Of a stretch of 64,000 nt of DNA, positions 52,040 through 61,538 are shown piece by piece; the stretch's first letter is position 1, and each line of letters begins with the position of its first letter. The notes beneath the pieces were generated by a model. It saw nothing but the letters and a program-made list of their open reading frames with translations, ran no database searches and had not been told where the DNA came from. The position numbers and the translations under genes are program-made. The stretch is from Paremcibacter congregatus. GTDB lineage: Bacteria; Pseudomonadota; Alphaproteobacteria; Sphingomonadales; Emcibacteraceae. The stretch is from contig NZ_CP041025.1 in assembly GCF_006385135.1 (NCBI RefSeq), positions 1,147,501 through 1,211,500 on the forward strand, read 5' to 3'.

Positions 52040-53821
52040 ATGAGTGAAGATAAATCGGATCTGGATCAGTTTTCGGAAAATTTACGGGAAATGACCGCCG
52101 AATTTCACAAAATGGCCCACGATTTTTTCGAAGCTCAAAACGACCAGAAATCTGACCTGGAGTCAGATCCGATGCATATTGGCGAAACCCTGATTGAGCT
52201 TTCAAAATATTATACGGCGCACCCGGAAAAGCTGATCGAAAAGCAGATGACTTTGTGGCAGGACTATATGACCTTGTGGCAGAACGCATCCCGAAAAATG
52301 CTGGGCGATACCGATGTGGAACCGGCCATCACACCCGCCGCCGATGACCGGCGCTTTACGGATCAGGAATGGCAGGAAAACCAGACTTTCGATTTCATCA
52401 AACAATCTTACCTGCTGACGGCGCGTTGGCTCAATGATGCGGTCGATGAAATCCACCCGGTTAGCGGTCATGAAAAAGACAAGTTGAAATTCTTCACCCG
52501 TCAGTTTATCGAGGCGATGTCGCCGACCAATTTTGCTCTGACCAATCCGGAAGTCTTGCGGGAAACGGTGGAGAGCAAAGGGCAGAACCTGATCAAGGGG
52601 TTTGAGAATGTTCTGCGGGATTATGATGCGGAGACAGGAAAATTCACTGTCAGCATGACGGATAATATGAAATTCGAACCCGGCCGCAATGTCGCCGCCA
52701 CGCCGGGTAAGGTGTTATACCGCAATGAATTGATCGAATTGATCCAATATACCCCGACGACCGAGAAACAGTATAAAAAGCCGCTGCTGATCGTGCCGCC
52801 GTGGATTAATAAGTTTTATATTCTTGACCTGCGGCCCCAGAACTCACTGGTCAAATGGCTGACCGACAAGGGCTATAGTGTTTTTATCATTTCCTGGCGT
52901 AATCCGGATGCTTCGATGGCGGATCTGGATATGAGTGATTATATGCGTCTTGGCACACTGAGCGCCATTGATCAGGTGAAGCAGGCCACGGGCGAGAAGC
53001 AGATCAATACTGTGGGCTATTGCATTGGCGGGACGATGTTAAGCTGCACTTTGGCGCATCTGGCGGCGAAAGATGACCTCGGTCAGATTGGCTGCTCGAC
53101 CTTTCTTGTGACCCAGACCGATTTTAGTGAGGCCGGGGAACTGACCATCTTTGTCGATGAAAAACAGCTTGCCGATATGGAACAGATGATGGCCCGGGAC
53201 GGATTCCTGGACGGCCGGACCATGTCGAATACGTTTAATATGCTGCGGGCCAATGATCTGATCTGGTCTTTTGTGATAAATAATTACATGAAGGGCAAGG
53301 ACCCGTTCCCCTTTGACCTGCTTTATTGGAATGGAGACAATACCCGTCTGACACGGGCCTGCCACAGCCAGTATCTGCAGGAAATGTATCTCAACAACAA
53401 TCTGGTCAAACCCAATACGGTGGTCATGAACGGCACGCCTCTGGACCTGACCAAGGTGGATATTCCGACCTATATCCAGGCGGCGGAAACCGATCATATT
53501 TGTCCGTGGAAGTCGGTCTATAAAAATACCTGGAGCTTTTCCGGACCTAAAAAATTTATGCTGGCCGGGTCGGGGCATATTGCCGGCGTGGTCAATCCGC
53601 CAAGCGCCAAGAAGTATAATCACTGGCAGAATGAGGACGTCCCCCATGACCCGGAAGACTGGCTGGCGGGCGCCACAAGCCATGTGGGCTCCTGGTGGGA
53701 AGACTGGCACAAATGGCTGCGGTCTAAGTCCGGCGCCAAGGTGGCTGCGCGTATTCCCGGGGACGGTCCTCTTGATGTGATAGAGGATGCCCCCGGAAGT
53801 TATGTCAAGGTGCGGTACTAG
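52040..53821 (+). CDS. phaC: class I poly(3-hydroxyalkanoate) synthase
   Basis: 593 residues, the class I size. The N-terminal helical region (1-200) precedes an alpha/beta-hydrolase core with the lipase-like box GYCIGGTM, nucleophile Cys at 328. The catalytic Asp is in AAETDHICPW and the His in GSGHIAGVVNPP. VPPWINKFYILDLRPQNSLVKWL is the family signature. It polymerises (R)-3-hydroxyacyl-CoA into storage granules in the cytoplasm. No phaA, phaB, phaR or phasin gene is adjacent. Its TAG stop shares the CTAG at 53818-53821 with the stop of the convergent efflux operon. Confidence 0.96.
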   Translation: MSEDKSDLDQFSENLREMTAEFHKMAHDFFEAQNDQKSDLESDPMHIGETLIELSKYYTAHPEKLIEKQMTLWQDYMTLWQNASRKMLGDTDVEPAITPAADDRRFTDQEWQENQTFDFIKQSYLLTARWLNDAVDEIHPVSGHEKDKLKFFTRQFIEAMSPTNFALTNPEVLRETVESKGQNLIKGFENVLRDYDAETGKFTVSMTDNMKFEPGRNVAATPGKVLYRNELIELIQYTPTTEKQYKKPLLIVPPWINKFYILDLRPQNSLVKWLTDKGYSVFIISWRNPDASMADLDMSDYMRLGTLSAIDQVKQATGEKQINTVGYCIGGTMLSCTLAHLAAKDDLGQIGCSTFLVTQTDFSEAGELTIFVDEKQLADMEQMMARDGFLDGRTMSNTFNMLRANDLIWSFVINNYMKGKDPFPFDLLYWNGDNTRLTRACHSQYLQEMYLNNNLVKPNTVVMNGTPLDLTKVDIPTYIQAAETDHICPWKSVYKNTWSFSGPKKFMLAGSGHIAGVVNPPSAKKYNHWQNEDVPHDPEDWLAGATSHVGSWWEDWHKWLRSKSGAKVAARIPGDGPLDVIEDAPGSYVKVRY

Positions 53822-56800
53822 CCCTTATCTTTCAGGTCGGATTTCCGCCAGAGGTAGTAAACGGCGGGCACCACCAGCAAGGTCAGCAAAACGGCGCTGA
53901 CCATGCCGCCGACCATAGGCGCGGCGATACGACTCATCACTTCTGACCCGGTGCCCGTACCATAAAGAATGGGCAGCAAGCCGACAATAATCGCGGCCGC
54001 TGTCATCATCACCGGCCTGACCCGCATGCCGGCTCCCTGAAGGACGGCCTCGGCAAGTGTTTCCGCCCGGGGCGGGATACCCTGTTCGTCACAGTCCTGC
54101 CGCATCTTCCGATAGGCCTGGTTGAGATATACCAGCATTATGACGCCGATTTCCACCGCCACCCCGGCGAGGGCGATAAAACCAACCCCGACCGCGACAG
54201 AGAAATTATATCCCTGCAGATACATTAACCAGATGCTGCCGACCATTGCCAGGGGCAGGGTGCCCATGATAATCGCAACCTCTACAAAATTGCGGAAGTT
54301 GACATAGAGCAGGATTATGATGATCGCCAGGGTCAAGGGAACGACATAGGTGAGTTTTTCCTTGGCGCGGAGCATATATTCATACTGTCCTGACCAGGTG
54401 ATTGAATAGCCAGCCGGCAGGTCGAGTTGTTGCTGGACAATTACCTGGGCGTCTTCTACGTAACTGCCAAGGTCCATGTCTTCAATATCAATGAACGTCC
54501 AGCCATTGAGACGGGCATTCTCGCTCTTGATGCCTGGGGGACCATCTTCAATCTTGATCTCGGCGACATCGGCAAGTGAAATCCGCAAACCCCCGGGCGT
54601 GACAATGGGCAGCCGCGCCAGTTGTTCCGGCGAATTGCGGTAATCCTGCGGATAGCGGATATTCACAGGATAACGTTCCAGTCCTTCGACAGTCTGGGTG
54701 ACGTTCATGCCGCCGATAGCGGAGGCGACGACCTGTTGGACACCGGCAATGTTCAGGCCATAACGCGCGGCCTTTTCCCGATTGATATCAACTTTGATAT
54801 AACGCCCGCCGGCGACCCGCTCGGAATAGACAGAAGCCGTGCCGGGAACATCTTTCAGGATGGTTTCCAGCTGTTGACCGATTTTCTGGATTTCTCCCAG
54901 GTCGGGGCCGGCAATCTTGATTCCGACCGGTGTTTTGATGCCGGTGGCCAGCATGTCAATCCGCGTTTTGATCGGCATGACCCAGGCATTGGTGACCCCC
55001 GGCAGCTTGACCAGACTATCCAGTTCCTTTTTCAAGGTTTCCGTCGTTACGCCGGGGCGCCATTCTGACCGGGGTTTCAGGTGAATGAAACTTTCGATCA
55101 TGGTCAGGGGGGCGGGGTCGGTCGCCGTTTCCGCCCGGCCAACCTTGCCAAGCACGGTTTTGACTTCCGGAACGGTGCGGATCAGCTTGTCGGTTTGTTG
55201 TAGCAATTCCCGGGCCTTGCCGATGGAAATGCCGGGGTAGGTTGTTGGCATATACATCAGATCCCCTTCATCCAGAGGCGGAATAAATTCGCTGCCAATC
55301 CTGTCCAGCGGCCAGAGACCGATAATGAAAATCACAAGAGCGCCGAGAAGCGTCGCCTTGGGAAATTGCAGTACTTTACGCAATATCGGCATATAGCTGG
55401 CGGTCAGAACCCGGTTGATGGGGTTTTTATGCTCTGGCATGACGTGTCCGCGGATGAAATAGCCCATCAATACCGGCACCAATGTAATGGCCAGGGCCGC
55501 CGAGGCCGCCATGGCGTAGGTTTTGGTAAAGGCAAGGGGGGAGAACATACGCCCTTCCTGGGCCTCCAGGGTAAATACAGGAACAAAACTGACGGTAATG
55601 ATCAACAGGCTGAAAAATAGCGCCGGGCCGACTTCGCTGGCAGAATCGGCGACGACTTTCCAGCGGTTTTCCTTGGTCAGAGGCGTGCGTTCCATATGTT
55701 TGTGCATGTTTTCAATCATGACAATCGCCCCGTCGATCATGGCGCCAATGGCGATCGCGATGCCACCAAGCGACATGATATTGGCGTTCAGGCCTTGCAT
55801 GTGCATGATGATGAACGCGGTCAGAATGCCGACAGGCAAGCTGAAGATTGCGACCAGAGACGAGCGAATATGGAACAGGAAGATCATGCAGACCAGCGCG
55901 ACCACGCCGAATTCTTCCAGCAGTTTGATCCACAGGTTTTTCACCGCCCGTTCGATAAGACCGCTGCGGTCATACACGGTGACGACTTCGACACCTTCCG
56001 GCAAGCCTTGCTTCAGTTTTTCAAGTTTGGCTTTGACGCCTTCAATGGTTTTCTGGGCATTTTCGCCAAACCGCATCACAATAATGCCGCCAACGGTTTC
56101 CCCTTTGCCGTTCAGCTCGGCGATGCCGCGGCGCATTTGTGGCCCGATGTTAATGTCGGCAATATCTTTCAGGAGAAGCGGCGTACCTTTTGGATTAACC
56201 CCCAGAGGAATATTTCCGATATCGGTCTTGTTTTGCAAATAGCCGGTGGCGCGCACCATATATTCTGCTTCCGCCATTTCAATGACGGAGGCGCCAATTT
56301 CCTGATTTCCTTGCTGTATCGCGGTCTGGATCAGGGACAAGGGAATGCCGAAGGCCCGCAGTTTGTCGGGATGGACCTTGACCTGATATTGCTTGACCAT
56401 CCCGCCGAGCGCGGCGACTTCGGATACGCCAGGCACAGTTTGAAGTTCATATTTGAGGAACCAGTCCTGTAAACTGCGCAACTGGCTGATGTCGTGTTTG
56501 CCGCTTTTATCGATCAGGGCGTAAAGATAAACCCACCCGACACCGGTGGCATCAGGGCCCAGTTGAGGCCGGGCGTCTACCGGCAGGGACGGGGCGACCT
56601 GGCTGAGATATTCCAGCACCCGGCTGCGCGCCCAGTAGAGATCTGTTTTTTCATCGAAAATGACATAGACATAGGAATCACCGAAGAAGGAGTATCCACG
56701 TACGGTAACTGCGCCGGGAACTGACAACATGGCGGTGGTCAGGGGATAGGTCACCTGGTCTTCGACCACCTGGGGGGCCTGCCCGGCATATGAGGTTTTA

Positions 56801-56946
56801 ATAATCACCTGAACATCCGACAGGTCGGGGAGAGCATCAACAGGTGTATTCTTCAGGGAGAATAGTCCCGTGCCGACTAAAATCAGGGTCGCGAGCAGCA
56901 CAAAAAAACGGTTGCCGACGGACCAGCGTATAATAGATTCAATCAT
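53818..56946 (-). CDS. cusA: copper/silver efflux RND pump CusA
   Basis: 1042 residues, a typical HME-RND transporter with 12 transmembrane helices and two large periplasmic loops. The proton-relay segment reads AIAIGAMIDGAIVMIEN. Three Met correspond to the CusA metal-site triad (573/623/672 in E. coli): M566 in YMPTT, M616 in PLTMIES and M665 in RIDMLATG, with identical spacing. This points to Cu(I)/Ag(I) rather than divalent Co/Zn/Cd. It is the last gene of a CBA operon, 12 bases after cusB. Confidence 0.95.
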   Translation of the reverse strand: MIESIIRWSVGNRFFVLLATLILVGTGLFSLKNTPVDALPDLSDVQVIIKTSYAGQAPQVVEDQVTYPLTTAMLSVPGAVTVRGYSFFGDSYVYVIFDEKTDLYWARSRVLEYLSQVAPSLPVDARPQLGPDATGVGWVYLYALIDKSGKHDISQLRSLQDWFLKYELQTVPGVSEVAALGGMVKQYQVKVHPDKLRAFGIPLSLIQTAIQQGNQEIGASVIEMAEAEYMVRATGYLQNKTDIGNIPLGVNPKGTPLLLKDIADINIGPQMRRGIAELNGKGETVGGIIVMRFGENAQKTIEGVKAKLEKLKQGLPEGVEVVTVYDRSGLIERAVKNLWIKLLEEFGVVALVCMIFLFHIRSSLVAIFSLPVGILTAFIIMHMQGLNANIMSLGGIAIAIGAMIDGAIVMIENMHKHMERTPLTKENRWKVVADSASEVGPALFFSLLIITVSFVPVFTLEAQEGRMFSPLAFTKTYAMAASAALAITLVPVLMGYFIRGHVMPEHKNPINRVLTASYMPILRKVLQFPKATLLGALVIFIIGLWPLDRIGSEFIPPLDEGDLMYMPTTYPGISIGKARELLQQTDKLIRTVPEVKTVLGKVGRAETATDPAPLTMIESFIHLKPRSEWRPGVTTETLKKELDSLVKLPGVTNAWVMPIKTRIDMLATGIKTPVGIKIAGPDLGEIQKIGQQLETILKDVPGTASVYSERVAGGRYIKVDINREKAARYGLNIAGVQQVVASAIGGMNVTQTVEGLERYPVNIRYPQDYRNSPEQLARLPIVTPGGLRISLADVAEIKIEDGPPGIKSENARLNGWTFIDIEDMDLGSYVEDAQVIVQQQLDLPAGYSITWSGQYEYMLRAKEKLTYVVPLTLAIIIILLYVNFRNFVEVAIIMGTLPLAMVGSIWLMYLQGYNFSVAVGVGFIALAGVAVEIGVIMLVYLNQAYRKMRQDCDEQGIPPRAETLAEAVLQGAGMRVRPVMMTAAAIIVGLLPILYGTGTGSEVMSRIAAPMVGGMVSAVLLTLLVVPAVYYLWRKSDLKDKG

Positions 56947-56958
56947 CTGATCTGTCCC

Positions 56959-58254
56959 TTACATGGTGTGATTGCTGTGATCCATGGTGTCATGGTTCAT
57001 CGGGGTTGAAGGGGCTGTATCATTCATATCCGCCGGGGGGGCCATACGTTTGAAATCGGATGTCTTGCTGCTTTCGGAATCAAGCAGGAACTGGGCCGAG
57101 GTAACAACTTTATCCCCCATGTTCAGGCCGGACAAAATTTCGACATTTTGCGGATCAAATCGTCCTGTCCTGACCTCGATGGATTTAAAGCGCCCCTCAC
57201 CAAGCGCGAGAACAACACGGTCGGAATTTCCGGTACGGATCAGGGCTTCTTTCGGCACGACTAGTGTATGCTGTTCGCTTTCCGCATGAATCACCACCTG
57301 GGCAAACATGTTGGGTTTGAGGTGATGGTCTTTATTGTCAAAACGCAGCCGCACTTTCACGGTCCGAGTTGTTTCATCCAGAGTAGGATAGATATAATCC
57401 ACCTGACCCTGCCAGTCCTGCCCGGGCAGAAAGTCCAGGGTCATGGTCACCGGCAGACCTTTGGTGATCAGGAACGCTTCCCGTTCAAAGACTTCCGCTT
57501 CGACCCAGACCTGGTCGAGAATGCCGATTGACATTATCGTGGTGCCGGGGCTGACAAAGAAGCCTTCCCGAATGTTCAGATTATCGATCACGCCATCTTG
57601 CGGGGCAAAAATGGTTATGGTTTGGCTCACCTTCCTTGTTTTTTTAAGGGTATGGATGGTGGCATCCGGCACCCGCAGGGATTTCAGTCTGTCTGCCGCG
57701 GCTGTCACAAGTCGTGTGTTGTTGCGGCTCAGCGCCATGATCAATTCTTCCTGGGCATTGACCAGTTCCGGGGCGTAGATGTCATAAAGCGGCTCTCCCG
57801 CCTTGACCGGATCACCGGCCGCCTTGATATAAAGCTTCTCAATCCATCCTTCGACGCGTGGGTGAACATGCACCAGTTGGTCCTCGTCATATTGCACGTA
57901 GCCCACGGTTTTGATCTCGCTGTGCAGGGCCGCATGTGTGGCGACCACGGTACGCACCCCGAGATTATTCACCACGGCGGGAGAAATTTCTACGGTCCCG
58001 GCGCCGCCATCGGCAGCAGAAACACCATCAGGATAAACAGGGATGAGATCCATACCCATGGGAGATTTCCCCGGTTTGTCTCTTTTGTAATTTGGGTCCA
58101 TTGGCGCGACCCAGTAAAGGGGTTTGTTTTCATGTTTCTGCGCGCCTTGGTCGGGCGTCGCTGGCCCCGTCAGGTTTGAAATTCCGGCGGTCAAGACGGC
58201 GCCGGTAAAAATGCCGACGGCGAGGAAAGTGAGGTTGCGTTTTTTTTGTGTCAT
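56959..58254 (-). CDS. cusB: efflux RND periplasmic adaptor CusB
   Basis: 431 residues. An N-terminal anchor or signal (LAVGIFTGAVLTAGISNL) is followed by a heavy-metal-binding segment YWVAPMDPNYKRDKPGKSPM in which M52, M66 and M68 match the metal-binding Met positions of CusB (49/64/66). Barrel-sandwich, hairpin and membrane-proximal domains follow (VHPRVEGWIEKLYIKAAGDPV; APQDGVIDNLNIREGFFV). The C-terminus is a His/Met-rich tail (TPMNHDTMDHSNHTM), which could trap copper and hand it to CusA. It overlaps cusC by four bases. Confidence 0.95.
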   Translation of the reverse strand: MTQKKRNLTFLAVGIFTGAVLTAGISNLTGPATPDQGAQKHENKPLYWVAPMDPNYKRDKPGKSPMGMDLIPVYPDGVSAADGGAGTVEISPAVVNNLGVRTVVATHAALHSEIKTVGYVQYDEDQLVHVHPRVEGWIEKLYIKAAGDPVKAGEPLYDIYAPELVNAQEELIMALSRNNTRLVTAAADRLKSLRVPDATIHTLKKTRKVSQTITIFAPQDGVIDNLNIREGFFVSPGTTIMSIGILDQVWVEAEVFEREAFLITKGLPVTMTLDFLPGQDWQGQVDYIYPTLDETTRTVKVRLRFDNKDHHLKPNMFAQVVIHAESEQHTLVVPKEALIRTGNSDRVVLALGEGRFKSIEVRTGRFDPQNVEILSGLNMGDKVVTSAQFLLDSESSKTSDFKRMAPPADMNDTAPSTPMNHDTMDHSNHTM

Positions 58255-59708
58255 TGGAATTCTCCTGAGCGGGAGGTGCCGGTGACGATGTCACGGGCTT
58301 GGCTCATAAAAAAATAATTCAGCTGCAAAATGGTTTTCTGGCGTTCGACATCGATGCTCATGGCGTCAATTTCTGCATCCATTTCTGCAATCCGGGCGCG
58401 GACGGCTTCGGCAAAATCGCCGTCGTCATTGGTATAGGCTGTCAGGGCGGCCTCCGCCTGTTCATGAATTTGCGGCAACAGTTGAGCGTTGTAGAGCTTC
58501 TGGCGTTGATTTAACCTCATAAGCTGGGTTTTTGCTGTTGCGAAAGAGGCGGTCAGTTTGCGCAGCATTTGCCATTTTTCTGTTTTAACAGCGGATGTTT
58601 TCGAAATTTCGGACTGGACCTGTTTGTCCTGACGGTTGGCGGTGAACAGAGGAATACTCATGGTCACCCCAAGAGAAAAAAGATCGGATCTCTTGATCCC
58701 CATGGCATCATTGGCGCGATATCCGTATCCGGCGCGCAGCGCCCATTCAGGCTTGTATTTTTGTCGCGCGAGTTCAACACCCGTCTGGCTTTCCTTAAGT
58801 TTTTGGTCAATCGCCTGCAAGGTCGGGTGACGTGCAAGCAGCTGATGCAGGGTCTGGGTATTTATATATCTGTCATCCTGATAAAATTCAGGGTGCAACA
58901 GCATCAGGTCGGGGATTTGAGTCGTCAGCATCAGAGGGGCTTGCCGGGTCACGTCCGGATAATTATTCTCATTTCCGGTCAACCATTCCGAAAGCTGGTG
59001 TTGGAACAGTTCCTGACGCTGATGCAGGACAGTCAGCCGGTCTTCCAGTCGGGTCAGTTCCAGCTGGGCCCGGATGACGTCCTGTTGCCGGCTTTTTCCC
59101 AATGCCGCGGCATAACTGGTTTCGGTTACGGTGATTAATTGTTCAAACAGGGCGCGGTTCTTCTCAATGATGGCAATGCTTTCCTGTGCCTGATAGGCAT
59201 TTAGCCATAATTGCCCAACCGTCACGGCAACCTTGGCCTTGCGGTCTTCCCGCAGAAAGGGGTGCTGGCTGCTCTGCAGTTCCAGCTGGCGTTTGCGCAG
59301 GGCCCGGCTGTCACCAGGGGGGAAGGCCTGTGTCAGGCCGAGCTTGACCTGTGTCATGGCTTCCTGACCAAAATTAAAGCTGTTGGTCGGAAGGTTGGCG
59401 ACATCAAAGGATAATTTGGGGTCGGGAAGCGCGCCCGCGGCGATACTCATGGACTCAATGGCCTCCTGGGTGTGGCGGTTGCCTGTTAGCCAGGGATCAT
59501 TCTGATGGGCGGACTCAATGGCGGTTTCAATACTGACGCGTCCGGAAGGCGGGCGCTGTTCGCCGATGGTGGGGGCGGTTCCTGCGGACAGGGTCAGCAG
59601 GGTCAGGATAAGAGTGCATGTCAGGTGATGTCCTGATTTCTTTGTGACCCCATGTGGATACAGGGAAAGCACGGCTTTCCTGAAAGTGGGGCGGTCGGAT
59701 AAAATCAT
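58251..59708 (-). CDS. cusC: outer-membrane efflux protein CusC/TolC family
   Basis: 485 residues. An N-terminal export signal lies near residues 25-50 (LTCTLILTLLTLSAGTAPTIG) after an unusually long charged leader; the true start may be internal. The body has the two repeated outer-membrane efflux domains with long helices (QAFPPGDSRALRKRQLELQ; VELARQKYKPEWALRAGYGY; SLGVTMSIPLFTANRQDKQV). It forms the outer channel of the tripartite pump. It is the first gene of the cusCBA operon and lies 142 bases downstream of the Cys-rich protein. Confidence 0.88.
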   Translation of the reverse strand: MILSDRPTFRKAVLSLYPHGVTKKSGHHLTCTLILTLLTLSAGTAPTIGEQRPPSGRVSIETAIESAHQNDPWLTGNRHTQEAIESMSIAAGALPDPKLSFDVANLPTNSFNFGQEAMTQVKLGLTQAFPPGDSRALRKRQLELQSSQHPFLREDRKAKVAVTVGQLWLNAYQAQESIAIIEKNRALFEQLITVTETSYAAALGKSRQQDVIRAQLELTRLEDRLTVLHQRQELFQHQLSEWLTGNENNYPDVTRQAPLMLTTQIPDLMLLHPEFYQDDRYINTQTLHQLLARHPTLQAIDQKLKESQTGVELARQKYKPEWALRAGYGYRANDAMGIKRSDLFSLGVTMSIPLFTANRQDKQVQSEISKTSAVKTEKWQMLRKLTASFATAKTQLMRLNQRQKLYNAQLLPQIHEQAEAALTAYTNDDGDFAEAVRARIAEMDAEIDAMSIDVERQKTILQLNYFFMSQARDIVTGTSRSGEFQ

Positions 59709-59760
59709 GTGTTGCTCCTTTTTTGAGCAGGTAGAATAGAATAACTTATTGATCTTAGAG

Positions 59761-59799
59761 ACAGAAGTTTTGCTGAATTATCACTCAACAAAGTTCTGT
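59761..59799. promoter_or_regulatory. long imperfect inverted repeat upstream of cusC
   Basis: ACAGAAGTTTTGCTGA pairs with TCAACAAAGTTCTGT across an 8-nt centre with a few mismatches. It lies between the Cys-rich gene and cusC on the minus strand, so it could be a terminator or attenuator for the first or an operator for the second. Confidence 0.4.
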
Positions 59800-59850
59800 A
59801 AAATCTGAATGAGGTGTGCTGCTCCGGGTGATAGGCGCACCTGTCCTGTC

Positions 59851-60252
59851 TTATCCAAAAATTGGAGGGCGGTATAAGGTTTTGGGGAAATTTCTGACGA
59901 TAGAAAAAGATCGGACCCGATATTGTTGCAAGGGGGGCGCATCAAGGTCGTTTTCAGGGGTGGTGGTCAGTAAGGCAGACGAAAGATCGCCGACCGGGCA
60001 GACACAATCCTGATCACAGCAAGAGGATAGATCGGAATGTTCCGCGGGGATGGCCACTGGAACAGGACAGGAGGCGTCCTGGTTCATATTGTCCATGCAT
60101 GGCGCATCAGTGTTAAGGTTTGATTTTGCAGCACTGATATTATGATGTGTGCTGTTCATTGGGCAGGAAAGGGCGGATGCTGAGACTGTCTGGCCCGTAA
60201 AAACCAGAAGCATCATCAAAAGCGCCAGAATATTAGCTTTGCTGCGTAACAC
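59851..60252 (-). CDS. Cys-rich exported protein, CopL/DUF2946-like
   Basis: 133 residues. The signal peptide ends near SASA (residue 27). The mature part has seven Cys (C30, C52, C62, C78, C79, C83, C85) and several Met and His, including SCCDQDCVCPVGD, and ends in the TLYRPPIFG tail typical of small proteins found beside copper efflux operons. It is probably a periplasmic copper-binding or -sensing protein. It sits directly upstream of cusC on the same strand, so co-regulation by copper is likely although no CueR or CusR gene is near. Confidence 0.7.
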   Translation of the reverse strand: MLRSKANILALLMMLLVFTGQTVSASALSCPMNSTHHNISAAKSNLNTDAPCMDNMNQDASCPVPVAIPAEHSDLSSCCDQDCVCPVGDLSSALLTTTPENDLDAPPLQQYRVRSFSIVRNFPKTLYRPPIFG

Positions 60253-60362
60253 TTATAATATCCAATTCCATATTTCATATCTGTATTACAGATAACTGTT
60301 AAAAATTCAATAGGATTTCCAAACAGCTTTATTATTGTGGCAAAATTTATCATAATAGAGAT

Positions 60363-61391
60363 ATGCGGGCGATGATCCTGAAATCTGTTACGTCGTTTGA
60401 TAATAACCAGACGCCGCTTGACCTGGTGGACTGGCCTGACCCTGTGCCTGCTGCGGGAGAAATCCTGATCCGCGTTGCCGTCTGTGGGGTCTGTCATACG
60501 GAACTGGACGAGATCGAGGGGCGCAGCCCGCCCCCGCGCCTGCCGGTGATCCCCGGTCATCAGGTGGTCGGGCATGTTGAGGCTCTGGGGCCGGGCGTGA
60601 CAATGTACAAGGTTGGCGATCGGGTCGGGGTGGCTTGGATTTTCTCCGCCTGCGGCGTGTGCCGGTTCTGCCGGCGGGGGCAGGAAAATCTCTGTCCCGG
60701 GTTTCAGGCTACCGGCCGAGATGCGCATGGCGGTTACGCTGAACGTATGGTGGCGCCCGCCGAATATGTATACGCTATCCCAAAAGTTTTCACAGACGCC
60801 GAGGCGGCTCCCCTGTTATGTGCCGGGGCCATTGGATATCGGTCTCTGTGTCTGGCGGGGCTTGAAAAGGGGGATAACGTCGGACTCACCGGCTTTGGTG
60901 CATCGGCGCATCTTGTGTTGCAGATGCTTCATCATCAATTTCCCGAGATGAAAATATTCGTTTTCGCCCGCAAGGCCGAGGAACGCGCTTTCGCCCGGAG
61001 CCTGGGCGCATATTGGGTCGGGACCACCATTGATGTCGCCCCCGACCCCTTACAGGCCATTATTGACACAACGCCGGCCTGGACGCCAATTCTGGGCGCG
61101 TTGCAGAATCTGGATTCTGGCGGGCGGCTGGTGATCAACGCCATCCGGAAGGAAGAGCGGGACAAGTCGGTTCTGTTGAGCCTGAATTACCCTGCGCATC
61201 TGTGGATGGAAAAGGAAATCAGGAGCGTGGCCAATATCACCCGCCAGGATGTGAGCGCGTTTTTAGATCTTGCTGCGGCCATTCCTTTGCACCCTGAAAT
61301 TCAGGAATATGATCTGGAAAAGGCCAATGAGGCTCTCTTCGATATGAAAACCAAGCATATCAAAGGGGCAAAGGTATTACGTGTGAGCTAA
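60363..61391 (+). CDS. zinc-dependent alcohol dehydrogenase (MDR family)
   Basis: 342 residues. Catalytic zinc ligands lie in CGVCHTELDEIEG and GHQVVGHVE, and the structural zinc has four Cys in CGVCRFCRRGQENLCPGF. The nucleotide-binding segment is VGLTGFGASAHLVLQM, where the usual GxGxxG reads GFGASA. It is of the AdhA/AdhP-like group that oxidises short or aromatic alcohols; the substrate is undetermined. It is divergent from the Cys-rich protein gene with 110 bases between. Confidence 0.9.
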   Translation: MRAMILKSVTSFDNNQTPLDLVDWPDPVPAAGEILIRVAVCGVCHTELDEIEGRSPPPRLPVIPGHQVVGHVEALGPGVTMYKVGDRVGVAWIFSACGVCRFCRRGQENLCPGFQATGRDAHGGYAERMVAPAEYVYAIPKVFTDAEAAPLLCAGAIGYRSLCLAGLEKGDNVGLTGFGASAHLVLQMLHHQFPEMKIFVFARKAEERAFARSLGAYWVGTTIDVAPDPLQAIIDTTPAWTPILGALQNLDSGGRLVINAIRKEERDKSVLLSLNYPAHLWMEKEIRSVANITRQDVSAFLDLAAAIPLHPEIQEYDLEKANEALFDMKTKHIKGAKVLRVS

Positions 61392-61538
61392 CGGGTGGGG
61401 GATCACCTGCGGCACATGGTCAAACATGCGGATTGTTTTTTTGCACGTAGTCCTTGTAATATGGTATTTGTTAAATATTATAGCATCTTAGGCCCATTCC
61501 TTCCGTCGGGGTGGTCAAAAGAAGGACAATGTCGCGCT

